Source: Mesonia aquimarina
GTDB taxonomy: Bacteria > Bacteroidota > Bacteroidia > Flavobacteriales > Flavobacteriaceae
Direction: 5' to 3'
DNA: 64,000 nt
Assembly (NCBI RefSeq): GCF_003667275.1
Contig: NZ_RCNV01000005.1
Span: 140,126-204,125 of the forward strand
The translations under genes were made by a program, and so were the position numbers. This document shows positions 25,513 to 34,181 of this stretch, piece after piece (position 1 is the first letter of the stretch; every line of letters starts with the position of its first letter). The notes under the pieces were generated by a model. It ran no database searches. It saw only the letters and a list, made by a program, of their open reading frames with translations, and had not been told where the DNA came from.

Positions 25513-26279
25513 GATAAGCCGAATATTTTTTCAGCATTTGCCGAAGTTATTGTTGCTATTTCCTCTTTAGAAATACCATAAATTTCTGCCAACTTTTTTT
25601 GAACATTCACTATATAACTGCTTTCATTTCGTTTTCCGCGAAATGGTGTGGGTGCTAAATAAGGAGAATCGGTTTCTAACACAATTTTACTTAAATCAAT
25701 TTCATCTAAAAACTGATCAATTTTACCGTTCTTAAAAGTTGCTACTCCTCCTATTCCTAAAAGCATATTATAAGACAAGGCTTGCTTTGCTTGTATTAAG
25801 GTTCCTGTAAAACAATGAAAAATACCATATAAATCTGGAGATTTTTCTTCTTCTAAAATTTGAAAAATCTCATCAAATGCTTTTCTACAGTGAATTACTA
25901 TTGGCAATTTATATTTTTTTGCTAATTGAATTTGCTTTCTAAACGCATCTTGCTGTATCGCTAAGGTAGATTTATCCCAATGCAAATCGATACCAATTTC
26001 ACCGATAGCCACAAAATTACGTTGCTGAATTTGCTCTTCAACATGCGCCAATTCTTCTTTATAATTTTCTTGCACTGAAACCGGGTGCAAGCCCATCATT
26101 AAATACATACGATCCGGATAAGCTTTTTCAAGCGCATACATTGCTGCTGTTGTTGCTGAATCTATAGCGGGTAAGAAAAACTTTTCTACACCGGCATCAA
26201 TGGCTCTTTCTATAACTTCTTGACGATCTTCTTCAAAAGCATCGCTATATAAATGCGTATGGGTATCTATTAATTTCAT
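25509..26279 (-). CDS. tatD: TatD-family metal-dependent hydrolase
   Basis: This is a TIM-barrel metallohydrolase of the TatD family, members of which act as DNA exonucleases. The 256-residue product begins MKLIDTHTHLYSDAF, with the metal ligands H7 and H9 in DTHTH. GEIGIDLHW supplies the glutamate, and PIVIHCRKAF, GIFHCFTG and LETDSPYLAP the remaining ligands. The family core starts at residue 4, so the start codon is secure. The promoter box ends only 4 bases before it, which would give a leaderless or near-leaderless message. Confidence 0.93.
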   Translation of the reverse strand: MKLIDTHTHLYSDAFEEDRQEVIERAIDAGVEKFFLPAIDSATTAAMYALEKAYPDRMYLMMGLHPVSVQENYKEELAHVEEQIQQRNFVAIGEIGIDLHWDKSTLAIQQDAFRKQIQLAKKYKLPIVIHCRKAFDEIFQILEEEKSPDLYGIFHCFTGTLIQAKQALSYNMLLGIGGVATFKNGKIDQFLDEIDLSKIVLETDSPYLAPTPFRGKRNESSYIVNVQKKLAEIYGISKEEIATITSANAEKIFGLS

Positions 26280-26283
26280 GCTG

Positions 26284-26316
26284 CAAAGCTAAGAAGTCTT
26301 CTGCAAATTCGGCAAA
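26284..26316 (-). promoter_or_regulatory. tatD-ansA promoter
   Basis: On the minus strand, TTTG (plus-strand 26313-26316), 21 bases, then TAGCTTTG (plus-strand 26284-26291). This is an excellent match to TTTG-N17-23-TAnnTTTG. Only 4 bases separate the box from the tatD ATG at 26279. Confidence 0.65.
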
Positions 26317-26387
26317 CTTCCCTTCATTATAATTATCTGCTAAGCGCTATCGCCTTTTAAATTTTAAGTTTAATTAAATTCTTCGGT

Positions 26388-26395
26388 TATCTTTG
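26388..26395 (+). promoter_or_regulatory. promoter -7 box of the retropepsin-like gene
   Basis: TATCTTTG fits TAnnTTTG, 13 bases before the ATG at 26409. The -33 element is weak. Confidence 0.5.
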
Positions 26396-26408
26396 CCAAA
26401 AAAAAGTA

Positions 26409-26846
26409 ATGCCTAGTTTAAGAAATCTTTTAACAGATAAAGGTTACCAACGGATAAAACTAACCATCACCGCTACCAACCATCTAGAACTTTCTGCGGA
26501 AATAAACGGGATAAAAGGAAATTTTATTTTAGATACCGGCGCTTCCAGTTCTTGTGTAGGAACCGATGCAGTAGAATACTTCAATCTTTTTGCAGAAGAT
26601 AGCGATATAAAAGCTGCCGGTGCCGGTGCTACGAATATGTTGACGCGAGTTTCTACTAAAAATGTAATGAAAATCGGAAAGTGGAAAAAAAAGAAAATTG
26701 ATCTGGTTGTTTTTGATTTAAGTCATGTAAATCAAGCCTTAAGCGATCATAATGCTGATACCGTTCATGGAATAATCGGTGCTGATGTCCTTAAAAAAGG
26801 AAAAGCGGTAATCGATTATAAAGGAAAATATGTCTACTTAAAATAA
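26409..26846 (+). CDS. retropepsin-like aspartic protease family protein
   Basis: This is a 145-residue protein with the clan AA motif FILDTGASSSCVG at residues 39-51. A later hydrophobic-hydrophobic-Gly element IIGADVL (around residue 124) completes the single-domain fold, which normally works as a dimer. No signal peptide or membrane segment is seen, so it is probably cytoplasmic. The gene is monocistronic, with its own promoter and a terminator. Whether it is an active protease and what it cleaves are unknown. Confidence 0.85.
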   Translation: MPSLRNLLTDKGYQRIKLTITATNHLELSAEINGIKGNFILDTGASSSCVGTDAVEYFNLFAEDSDIKAAGAGATNMLTRVSTKNVMKIGKWKKKKIDLVVFDLSHVNQALSDHNADTVHGIIGADVLKKGKAVIDYKGKYVYLK

Positions 26847-26879
26847 AAAAAGCGACTCTTTATTAGGAGTCGCTTTTTT
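26845..26879. terminator. bidirectional terminator
   Basis: AAAAAAGCGACTC and GAGTCGCTTTTTT form a 13-bp stem spanning 26846-26879, with an A-run on one side and a T-run on the other. It separates the convergent retropepsin-like gene and sucB. Confidence 0.88.
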
Positions 26880-26899
26880 GATATAACAAAATAAGTATC

Positions 26900-28150
26900 T
26901 TAAAGCTCTAAAGCTTTTTTAATATCACCATCCATTAATAATTCTTCAGGGCTTTCTAAGGCTTCTTTAATCGCCACCAAGAAACCTACGGATTCTTTTC
27001 CATCAATAATTCTATGATCGTAAGAAAGTGCCAAATACATCATCGGTCTAATTTCAACCTTTCCATCAATTGCTACCGGGCGTTCAAGAATATTATGCAT
27101 TCCTAAAATACCACTTTGCGGTGGATTGATAATTGGCGTAGAAAGCATCGATCCGAAAACACCTCCATTAGAAATGGTAAACGTACCTCCAGTCATTTCA
27201 TCTACTGTTATTTTCCCGTCACGAGCACGTAAAGCTAAGCGTTTTACCTCAGCTTCAACTCCTCTAAAACTTAAGTTTTCTGCATTTCTAATAACCGGCA
27301 CCATTAATCCTTTTGGTCCAGAAACAGCAATACTGATATCTTTATAATCGTATGTGATCATTTCTTTTCCATCAATCATGCTATTTACCGCAGGATACTC
27401 ATCCAAGGCTCTAACAACCGCTTTGGTAAAGAACGACATGAAACCTAAACTTACGTCATGTTTTTCTTTAAATTCTTCTTTGTATTTTTTTCTTAATTCA
27501 AAAATTAGCGACATATCAACTTCATTAAAAGTTGTTAGCATTGCCGTTTCATTTTTAGCTCCCACTAAACGCTCTGCTACCTTTCTACGTAGCATTGACA
27601 TTTTTTTACGTGTTTCACCTCTTTTCCCGCTACCCGGAGAACCCATAGATGGTTTCGCATTTTCTGCGTCCTCTTTAGTAATTCTTCCGTTTTTACCGGT
27701 CCCTTTTACATCCTTAGCCTCAATCTCTTTTTCTGACAAGATTTTTTTTGCCGCAGGAGAAGGAGTTCCTTCAGCATAATTATTATCATCTTGTTTTTGA
27801 TCTGGAGTAGAAGGCTTAGACGGGGTCTCCTTTTTAGGCTCTAATTTTTCGTCTTCACTTTTTTCTTCATTTGAAGCTTTATCATCTTCATCATCTCCTC
27901 CGCCCGGTTTTTCAGCTTCGGTATCAATAAGACAAACAACTTCTCCAACTGCAACAGCATCACCTTCTTCTGCTTTTAAAGTGATAATTCCACTTGCTTC
28001 TGCTGGAAGTTCTAATGTTGCCTTGTCGCTGTCTACTTCTGCAATTGCTTGATCTTTCTCAACATAATCGCCATCTTCAACAAGCCATTCTGCTATTTCA
28101 ACTTCTGTAATAGATTCTCCCGGTGAAGGGACTTTCATTTCTAAAGCCAT
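26900..28150 (-). CDS. sucB: 2-oxoglutarate dehydrogenase E2, dihydrolipoamide succinyltransferase
   Basis: This is the core acyltransferase of the 2-oxoglutarate dehydrogenase complex (TCA cycle). The 416-residue product has an N-terminal lipoyl domain with the lipoylated lysine K43 in [14 protein letters not shown] Lys/Glu/Pro-rich linker (about 80-128), an E3-binding domain ([20 protein letters not shown]) and the catalytic domain ending in [17 protein letters not shown] follow. The His and Asp of DHRIIDG are the catalytic pair. It lies 39 bases after sucA in one operon. The E3 gene (lpd) is not in the window. Confidence 0.96.
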   Translation of the reverse strand: MALEMKVPSPGESITEVEIAEWLVEDGDYVEKDQAIAEVDSDKATLELPAEASGIITLKAEEGDAVAVGEVVCLIDTEAEKPGGGDDEDDKASNEEKSEDEKLEPKKETPSKPSTPDQKQDDNNYAEGTPSPAAKKILSEKEIEAKDVKGTGKNGRITKEDAENAKPSMGSPGSGKRGETRKKMSMLRRKVAERLVGAKNETAMLTTFNEVDMSLIFELRKKYKEEFKEKHDVSLGFMSFFTKAVVRALDEYPAVNSMIDGKEMITYDYKDISIAVSGPKGLMVPVIRNAENLSFRGVEAEVKRLALRARDGKITVDEMTGGTFTISNGGVFGSMLSTPIINPPQSGILGMHNILERPVAIDGKVEIRPMMYLALSYDHRIIDGKESVGFLVAIKEALESPEELLMDGDIKKALEL

Positions 28151-28189
28151 AATTATATTTATTTCGGTATATCGTAATTTCTAAATTTA

Positions 28190-30964
28190 TTATTCATTTA
28201 AACTTTTATCAAAGACACTTTCCATAACACGCTCATGTCTTCTTTTAAATCTCACAGGACTACCTGCGGCAGGAGAACCATAGAATTTTCTACTGCAAAC
28301 TCTGAAGTCTTTAGCTTCTTTTAAATGTAAAAGCAAATGACTGTAAGCACCCATATTTCTAGGTTCTTCTTGTGCCCAAACCAGATCGTCTGCGTTTTCG
28401 TATTTCTTTATAATCTCCAAGATTCTTGAGGTAGGCAATGGGAATAATTGTTCAATTCTAACCAAAGCTACATCATCTCTTTCGTTTTCTTCTCTTTTCT
28501 TTAAAAGGTCGTAATAAAATTTACCTGTACAAAAAACTAAGCTTTTAATATTCTTAACATCCGCCTCACCATCATCTATTACGGTCTGAAATCTTCCCTC
28601 AGCTAATTCTTCTTTTGTTGAAATTACTTTAGAATGTCTCAATAAGCTTTTTGGAGTAAAGATAATTAAAGGCTTCCTGTAACAAGCTTTTACTTGTTTT
28701 CTTAACAAATGGAATAAGTTTGCCGGTGTAGTCACATCAGCAACAAACATATTGTCCTTTGCACACAATTGAAGGTAACGCTCCATTCTTGCTGAAGAGT
28801 GCTCTGCTCCTTGCCCTTCGTATCCGTGCGGTAAGAGCATAACCAACCCGTTTTGTAACTTCCATTTATCTTCTGCAGCAGAAATATACTGATCGATCAT
28901 AATTTGCGCTCCATTGCTAAAGTCACCAAATTGTGCTTCCCATAACGCTAAAGTATTTGGACTTGCCATTGCATAACCATAATCAAAACCAACTACTCCA
29001 TACTCTGACAATAAGGAATTATAAATATAAAATTCTCCTTGATCCTTACTAATATTATTAAGCAATACAACCTCTTCTTCGCTATCTTCAACTTTTAAAA
29101 CTGCGTGTCTGTGAGAAAAAGTTCCGCGCTCGCAATCTTGACCGGTCATTCTAACATTATACCCTTCAGAAAGTAACGTACCATAGGCTAATAATTCTGC
29201 TAAGCCCCAATCCAGTTTATTTTTATCGAAATACATCTTTTTACGCGTATCGGTAAGCTTTTTAAGCTTTCGCATAAATTTTTTGTCTTCCGGTAAATTA
29301 GTGATGGTTTCTGCAACCTCACTCAATTTTTCTAGGTCGTAAGAAGTGTCTACCATCTCCATCATATCACTTTCGGTAGCGTAGGTATATCCATCCCACT
29401 CTTCTTGCATAATAGGAGTAATTACCGTATTCTCTTCTTTACGAGAACTCTCTAAGTTTTCTTCTAATTTATCTTTGTACTCCTTCTCTAATTTTTTAAT
29501 ATAATCACTATCGATCAGTCCTTCGCTTTGAAGCTTCTTGGCATAAATATCGCGTGTATTATCGTGCTTAGAAATAGCCTTGTATAATTTTGGCTGGGTA
29601 AAACGAGGCTCATCACCTTCATTATGACCATATTTTCTATAGCCTAAGAGGTCTATAAAGACGTCTCTTTTAAATTTCATTCTAAAATCAAGCGCAAACA
29701 ACATTGCATGAACAACCGCTTCTGCATCGTCTGCATTCACATGAAGCACAGGAGAGAGAGTCACTTTACCAACATCTGTACAATAGGTAGATGAACGAGC
29801 ATCTAAGTAATTTGTAGTAAAACCAATTTGATTATTCACCACAATATGTATTGTTCCTTCTGTTCTATACCCGTCTAACTGCGCCATTTGCACAGTTTCA
29901 TAAACCACGCCTTGTCCGGCAATTGCAGCATCTCCATGTACAACTATCGGCAACACATGCTCCGGGTTACTTTTATAATGATTATCTTGTTTAGCTCTTG
30001 CAATACCTTGCACAACCGGCCCCACCGTTTCTAAATGCGAAGGGTTTGGTGCAATATTTAAGTTTATTTCTTTTCCGCTATCGGTTTTTCTACAAGAAGT
30101 CCACCCCAAGTGATACTTTACATCCCCATCAAACACTTCTTGCTCGTAGTCTTTTCCATCAAACTCACTGAAAATATCTTTTGCGCTTTTTCCAAAAATA
30201 TTGGTTAAGGTGTTTAATCGGCCTCGGTGCGCCATTCCCATAACAAATTCTCGAACTCCTCTTTCTGCAGCTTCTTCAATTAAAGCATCTAAAGCCGGAA
30301 TTAAAGTTTCTCCGCCTTCTAACGAAAAACGTTTTTGCCCTACATATTTTGTATGCAGAAAAGCTTCAAAAGAAACAGCTTCATTCAGTTTTTTTAGAAT
30401 TTGCTTTTTCTTTTGCTCATCGAATTTTGGATGATTTTCATTGATGTTTAAGCGCTTCTGAATCCATTGCACCTCTTCAGGCTTCCGAATATACATATAT
30501 TCAACCCCAATAGCGTCGCAATAAATTCTTTCTAAATGATCAATTATTTCTTGTAGCGAACTTGTGCCAATCCCTAAAATTTCTCCTGCGCTAAACTTGG
30601 TATCTAAATCCTCTTTAGAAAGCCCAAAGTTCTCAATGGCTAACGTAGGTTCGTATTTTCTACGTTCTCTAACAGGGTTTGTTTTGGTAAACAAATGACC
30701 TCTGGACCTGTACCCATCGATAAGCTGCACGACCTGAAATTCTTTTCTGACACTATCTGGAATGGCAATCTGCGTATTACTAGATTGCTCTGTTCCATTA
30801 GTTTGCCCTAAGATCTCTTCTTCTCCTAGCGTTTTACCGAAGTCAAACCCTTGAAAAAAGGCTCTCCAGCTAGGTTCAACACTATCAGGGTATTGCAGGT
30901 ATTGATCGTATAATTCTGCGAAGTAAGCGGTGTGTGCCGCATTTAGAAATGAAAATTGATCCAT
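28190..30964 (-). CDS. sucA: 2-oxoglutarate dehydrogenase E1
   Basis: This is the thiamine-diphosphate-dependent decarboxylase of the 2-oxoglutarate dehydrogenase complex. The 924-residue product has the small N-terminal E2-binding helix (SFLNAAHTAYFAELYDQYLQYPDSVEPSWRAFFQGF), the SucA hallmark FVMGMAHRGRLNTLTNIFGK, and VVHGDAAIAGQGVVYET. The Mg-ThDP motif region with VVNNQIGFTTN and the C-terminal transketolase-like part with LPHGYEGQGAEHSSARMERYLQL follow. Normal length. It is transcribed first, before sucB. Confidence 0.97.
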   Translation of the reverse strand: MDQFSFLNAAHTAYFAELYDQYLQYPDSVEPSWRAFFQGFDFGKTLGEEEILGQTNGTEQSSNTQIAIPDSVRKEFQVVQLIDGYRSRGHLFTKTNPVRERRKYEPTLAIENFGLSKEDLDTKFSAGEILGIGTSSLQEIIDHLERIYCDAIGVEYMYIRKPEEVQWIQKRLNINENHPKFDEQKKKQILKKLNEAVSFEAFLHTKYVGQKRFSLEGGETLIPALDALIEEAAERGVREFVMGMAHRGRLNTLTNIFGKSAKDIFSEFDGKDYEQEVFDGDVKYHLGWTSCRKTDSGKEINLNIAPNPSHLETVGPVVQGIARAKQDNHYKSNPEHVLPIVVHGDAAIAGQGVVYETVQMAQLDGYRTEGTIHIVVNNQIGFTTNYLDARSSTYCTDVGKVTLSPVLHVNADDAEAVVHAMLFALDFRMKFKRDVFIDLLGYRKYGHNEGDEPRFTQPKLYKAISKHDNTRDIYAKKLQSEGLIDSDYIKKLEKEYKDKLEENLESSRKEENTVITPIMQEEWDGYTYATESDMMEMVDTSYDLEKLSEVAETITNLPEDKKFMRKLKKLTDTRKKMYFDKNKLDWGLAELLAYGTLLSEGYNVRMTGQDCERGTFSHRHAVLKVEDSEEEVVLLNNISKDQGEFYIYNSLLSEYGVVGFDYGYAMASPNTLALWEAQFGDFSNGAQIMIDQYISAAEDKWKLQNGLVMLLPHGYEGQGAEHSSARMERYLQLCAKDNMFVADVTTPANLFHLLRKQVKACYRKPLIIFTPKSLLRHSKVISTKEELAEGRFQTVIDDGEADVKNIKSLVFCTGKFYYDLLKKREENERDDVALVRIEQLFPLPTSRILEIIKKYENADDLVWAQEEPRNMGAYSHLLLHLKEAKDFRVCSRKFYGSPAAGSPVRFKRRHERVMESVFDKSLNE

Positions 30965-30998
30965 AAGAGGAATTACTGTTGTGTTTTTTTAAACAAAA

Positions 30999-31006
30999 CA
31001 AAAATA
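30999..31006 (-). promoter_or_regulatory. sucAB promoter -7 box
   Basis: TATTTTTG on the minus strand fits TAnnTTTG, 34 bases before the sucA ATG. No well-placed TTG was seen. Confidence 0.45.
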
Positions 31007-31088
31007 CAATTTTTACTAAAATTAGCAGCTACCTAAACATAAATTTATCTTATATGGTATAAGATTTTCTAACACTGCGTTATTTTTG

Positions 31089-32063
31089 TTAAACTTTGCG
31101 TGTCATTAATGAATTTCCAAAGTCTTTTAAAAGCTGCTTTTTTTCTTCTTGAATATTCATTTGCTCCAGCATTTTAAAGGCTTTTTCGGTATAGCGTTCA
31201 ATTTCTATTTGTGTACTTTTTGCCGCACCGCTTAATTCGAAAATATTTTTTACTGTTTCTATTTTCTGAGAAGCATCTCTTGGAGCAATTGTATACAAAT
31301 GTTCTAATTGTCTAGCTTCTCCTACACTAGACTGCTCTATAGCTTTTAGATATAAAAATGTTTTTTTGTTTTCAATGATATCGCCACCTACCTGTTTTCC
31401 GAATTTCTTGGGATCGCCAAAAGCATCTAAAAAATCATCTTGCAATTGAAAAGCAATTCCTAATAAACAACCAAACTCATAAATCTGCTCTTTACAAGCA
31501 TCACTTACATCAGCGACAATTGCTCCCATTTCTAAAGAGGCCCCTACTAAAACAGCCGTTTTATACCTAATCATCTTGATGTACTCTTCTATACTTACAT
31601 CATCTCGCGTTTCAAAATCAACATCGTATTGTTGGCCTTCACAAACTTCTATCGCTGTTCTTGTAAAAAGTTTTGCCATTTGCTTAAATGTATCTCCCGC
31701 GTAATTCTCAAAGAGTTGATACGCATTAATCAACATCGCATCTCCTGATAGAATTGCCGTATTCACATTCCATTTTTCGTGTACGGTTTCTTGCCCTCTT
31801 CTTAACGGAGCATCGTCCATAATATCGTCATGTACTAACGAAAAATTATGAAAAACTTCAATTGCCAAAGCAGCATCGAGTGCCTTTTTATAAGGTGTCC
31901 CAAAAAGTTCTGCTGAAAGTAAAACCATTACCGGACGCAAACGCTTTCCGCCAAGATTTAAAATATAGAGTATAGGATCGTAAAGCCCTACCGGCTCTTT
32001 TGCAATTACTTTTTTTTCTAAATGCGCTAAAAATTCTGATCGGTAAAAAGAAATATCGTGCAT
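31089..32063 (-). CDS. polyprenyl diphosphate synthase
   Basis: This enzyme elongates isoprenoid chains with isopentenyl diphosphate, providing side chains for menaquinone or precursors of other isoprenoids. The product of about 324 residues has the first Asp-rich motif LVHDDIMDDAPLRRG and the second QLQDDFLDAFGD, plus GGKRLRP near the N-terminus. I place the start at the ATG 32063 (MHDISFYRSEF). A longer frame from 32096 would add 11 residues and overlap a possible promoter box (plus-strand 32083-32090). The chain length of the product cannot be told with confidence. It is divergent from the efflux regulator. Confidence 0.9.
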   Translation of the reverse strand: MHDISFYRSEFLAHLEKKVIAKEPVGLYDPILYILNLGGKRLRPVMVLLSAELFGTPYKKALDAALAIEVFHNFSLVHDDIMDDAPLRRGQETVHEKWNVNTAILSGDAMLINAYQLFENYAGDTFKQMAKLFTRTAIEVCEGQQYDVDFETRDDVSIEEYIKMIRYKTAVLVGASLEMGAIVADVSDACKEQIYEFGCLLGIAFQLQDDFLDAFGDPKKFGKQVGGDIIENKKTFLYLKAIEQSSVGEARQLEHLYTIAPRDASQKIETVKNIFELSGAAKSTQIEIERYTEKAFKMLEQMNIQEEKKQLLKDFGNSLMTRKV

Positions 32064-32160
32064 ACGGGGCAAAAATTTTCGGCTAAAATACCACATTTCG
32101 ATGAATTTTAAAGGCTCTTTTAAATGAATGTAAATATTTCAAAAAAACCACGGAAACTTT

Positions 32161-32190
32161 TTTTGTTTTTAAAGTTTCTGTGTAATTTTG
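32161..32190 (+). promoter_or_regulatory. promoter of the TetR-efflux operon
   Basis: TTTTG (32161-32165), 17 bases, then TAATTTTG (32183-32190). It ends 8 bases before the ATG at 32199, so the transcript would have almost no leader. Confidence 0.6.
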
Positions 32191-32198
32191 CCGCAATT

Positions 32199-32801
32199 AT
32201 GAAAGAAAAAATTTTAAACAAAGCTACCGAATTATTTACACGATTAGGATTTAAAAGTGGGACGATGGACGATATTGCTCAAGAATTAGGCATCTCTAAA
32301 AAAACCATTTATACCCATTTTCCAAACAAATCTAAACTTGTTGAATCTTGCGCCAAAGATCTTTTTTGCAATATCAGTGACGGTGTAGCAGAAATCATTA
32401 ATAAAAACCACAATCCCATAAAGGAGCATTTTCTCATTCACAAATATGCATTGAATAAGCTGAAAGAAGAAAAAGAATCAACACAGCATCAATTGCGAAA
32501 ATATTATCCAAAAATTGAGCAAAAGATGCGAAAGCAAAAGCTTGAATTGATGCGTAAACAGGTGATAAACAACCTAAAAAGAGGAAAAAAGCAAGGCTAT
32601 TATAGAGATGATATTGATATTGAGGTTGTGTTTCAATTTTATTATATGACGCTAGAAGGAATTAAGAACAGCGATATTTTCTCGGTAAAAAAATATACTA
32701 TTCCCTTTATACTCAAACATTTTTTAGAATATCACTTCAGAGCAATTGCCTCAGAAAAAGGTTTAACATATATCAATCATTTAAAAAATAAAGACTTATG
32801 A
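32199..32801 (+). CDS. TetR/AcrR-family transcriptional regulator
   Basis: This is a 200-residue regulator. The N-terminal DNA-binding domain (residues 1-50) shows KATELFTRLGFKSGTMDDIAQELGISKKTIYTHFPNKSKL, the standard TetR helix-turn-helix. The C-terminal ligand-binding part is helical and basic. I use the ATG at 32199 rather than 32124, because the longer frame runs through the promoter and adds a Phe-rich stretch not seen in TetR proteins. Its stop overlaps the TolC gene start (ATGA). It probably controls this efflux operon, in which it is the first gene. Confidence 0.93.
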   Translation: MKEKILNKATELFTRLGFKSGTMDDIAQELGISKKTIYTHFPNKSKLVESCAKDLFCNISDGVAEIINKNHNPIKEHFLIHKYALNKLKEEKESTQHQLRKYYPKIEQKMRKQKLELMRKQVINNLKRGKKQGYYRDDIDIEVVFQFYYMTLEGIKNSDIFSVKKYTIPFILKHFLEYHFRAIASEKGLTYINHLKNKDL

Positions 32802-34171
32802 AAATAAAACTCGGCATAGTATTGCTATGTTTTGGTTTTTTAGCAAATGCGCAAAATACTGAATTTAACAGCCAACAAGAGTACTCTTTCAGCTTAAAAG
32901 AAGCTATAGAATATGCGCTAGACAGCAGTTACACTGCAATTAATGCCCGTAGAGATATTGCGGCAGCCATTAAAAGAAAATGGGAAACCACCGCAGATGG
33001 ACTCCCACAAATTGATGCGAATATAGATTATACAAACAATTTAAAGCAACCGGTACAGCTTTTACCAGCAGAAATTACCGGCGGTCCTCCGGGTACTTTT
33101 ATACCGGTCGTTTTTGGAACGCAACAACAAATGTCGGCTTCGGCAACCGCCAACCAGCTATTGTTTGACGGCTCCTATATTGTGGCGGTTAGAGCTTCTA
33201 AAACTTTTTTAGAATACACGAACACCACTGCCGAAAAAACTGCCTTAGAAATAAGACAGAATGTAATTGACGCTTATGGCAATGTTTTGGTTTCTCAAGA
33301 TCTGGTTGATATTTTAGAACAAGATAAAGCTACGTTAGAAAAGAATCTGGAGGAAACCACTGCTATGTTTGAAAATGGTTTGCAAGAAGAAGAAAGTGTA
33401 GAACAACTACAAATCACTTTTTTACAAATTAGCAACGAACTTAGAAATGCTAAACGCTTGGTAAGCATCACTAAAGAAATGTTTAATCTAACCATGGGGA
33501 TTCCGTTAGAAAATGACATCATTTTAACAGACGATTTAGATTCCTTAGCTGAAGAAAATATTAGCTTAGAATTATTAAATGCTTCTGTTGAAATTGAAGA
33601 AAACCTAGACTATAAACTTGCTAGAAATTTAACCGAGCAACGCGAACACGAGTTGAATTTAGAAAAGAGTAAGGCGCTTCCGCGTTTATCTACTTTTATC
33701 AATTACAGCACAAATAGTTTTAGTCAAGAGTTTACTTTTTTAAATGACAACCAACAGTGGTTTCAATCTTCTGTATGGGGCGTAAATTTAACTATTCCTA
33801 TTTTTAGTTCACTTCAGCGTAGCGCCAGAACCGCGCAAGCCAGAATTGCTTTAGATCAAGCCAACACAGAATTTGAACAAGCAAAAGAACAAATTAGGCT
33901 TCAGGTAAAACGTGCAAAAAACGATTATCAATTTGCCGTAGAAAAGTATAGAACTGCTAAAAAGAATCTGGAATTAGCCGAACGAATTGAAAATAAAAAT
34001 CAATTAAAATTTACAGAAGGGCTTGCTTCAAGTTTTGATTTACGCCAAGCGCAAACGCAACTTTACACCACACAACAAACTCTTTTACAATCGATGCTAG
34101 ATTTACTAAATGCAAAAGCTGCATTAGAAACAGCATTAAACACACCTCAACTAAATTTCACCAACAATTAA
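32798..34171 (+). CDS. TolC-family outer-membrane efflux protein
   Basis: This is a 457-residue outer-membrane channel for a tripartite pump. A signal peptide ends near residue 19 (FLANAQ). The mature protein has the two-repeat TolC layout, with long amphipathic helices alternating with short barrel segments: SLKEAIEYALDSSYTAINARRDIAAA in the first half, VWGVNLTIPIF and LRQAQTQLYTTQQTLLQSMLDLLNAKAALETALN in the second. It is translationally coupled to the TetR gene upstream and lies 10 bases before the adaptor gene. Confidence 0.93.
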   Translation: MKIKLGIVLLCFGFLANAQNTEFNSQQEYSFSLKEAIEYALDSSYTAINARRDIAAAIKRKWETTADGLPQIDANIDYTNNLKQPVQLLPAEITGGPPGTFIPVVFGTQQQMSASATANQLLFDGSYIVAVRASKTFLEYTNTTAEKTALEIRQNVIDAYGNVLVSQDLVDILEQDKATLEKNLEETTAMFENGLQEEESVEQLQITFLQISNELRNAKRLVSITKEMFNLTMGIPLENDIILTDDLDSLAEENISLELLNASVEIEENLDYKLARNLTEQREHELNLEKSKALPRLSTFINYSTNSFSQEFTFLNDNQQWFQSSVWGVNLTIPIFSSLQRSARTAQARIALDQANTEFEQAKEQIRLQVKRAKNDYQFAVEKYRTAKKNLELAERIENKNQLKFTEGLASSFDLRQAQTQLYTTQQTLLQSMLDLLNAKAALETALNTPQLNFTNN

Positions 34172-34181
34172 AATAAGTCCG

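Noticed and set aside
27126..27779. two plus-strand frames across sucB
   Set aside because: They are antisense shadows of a well-supported coding region, Ser/Phe-rich as expected for such shadows.
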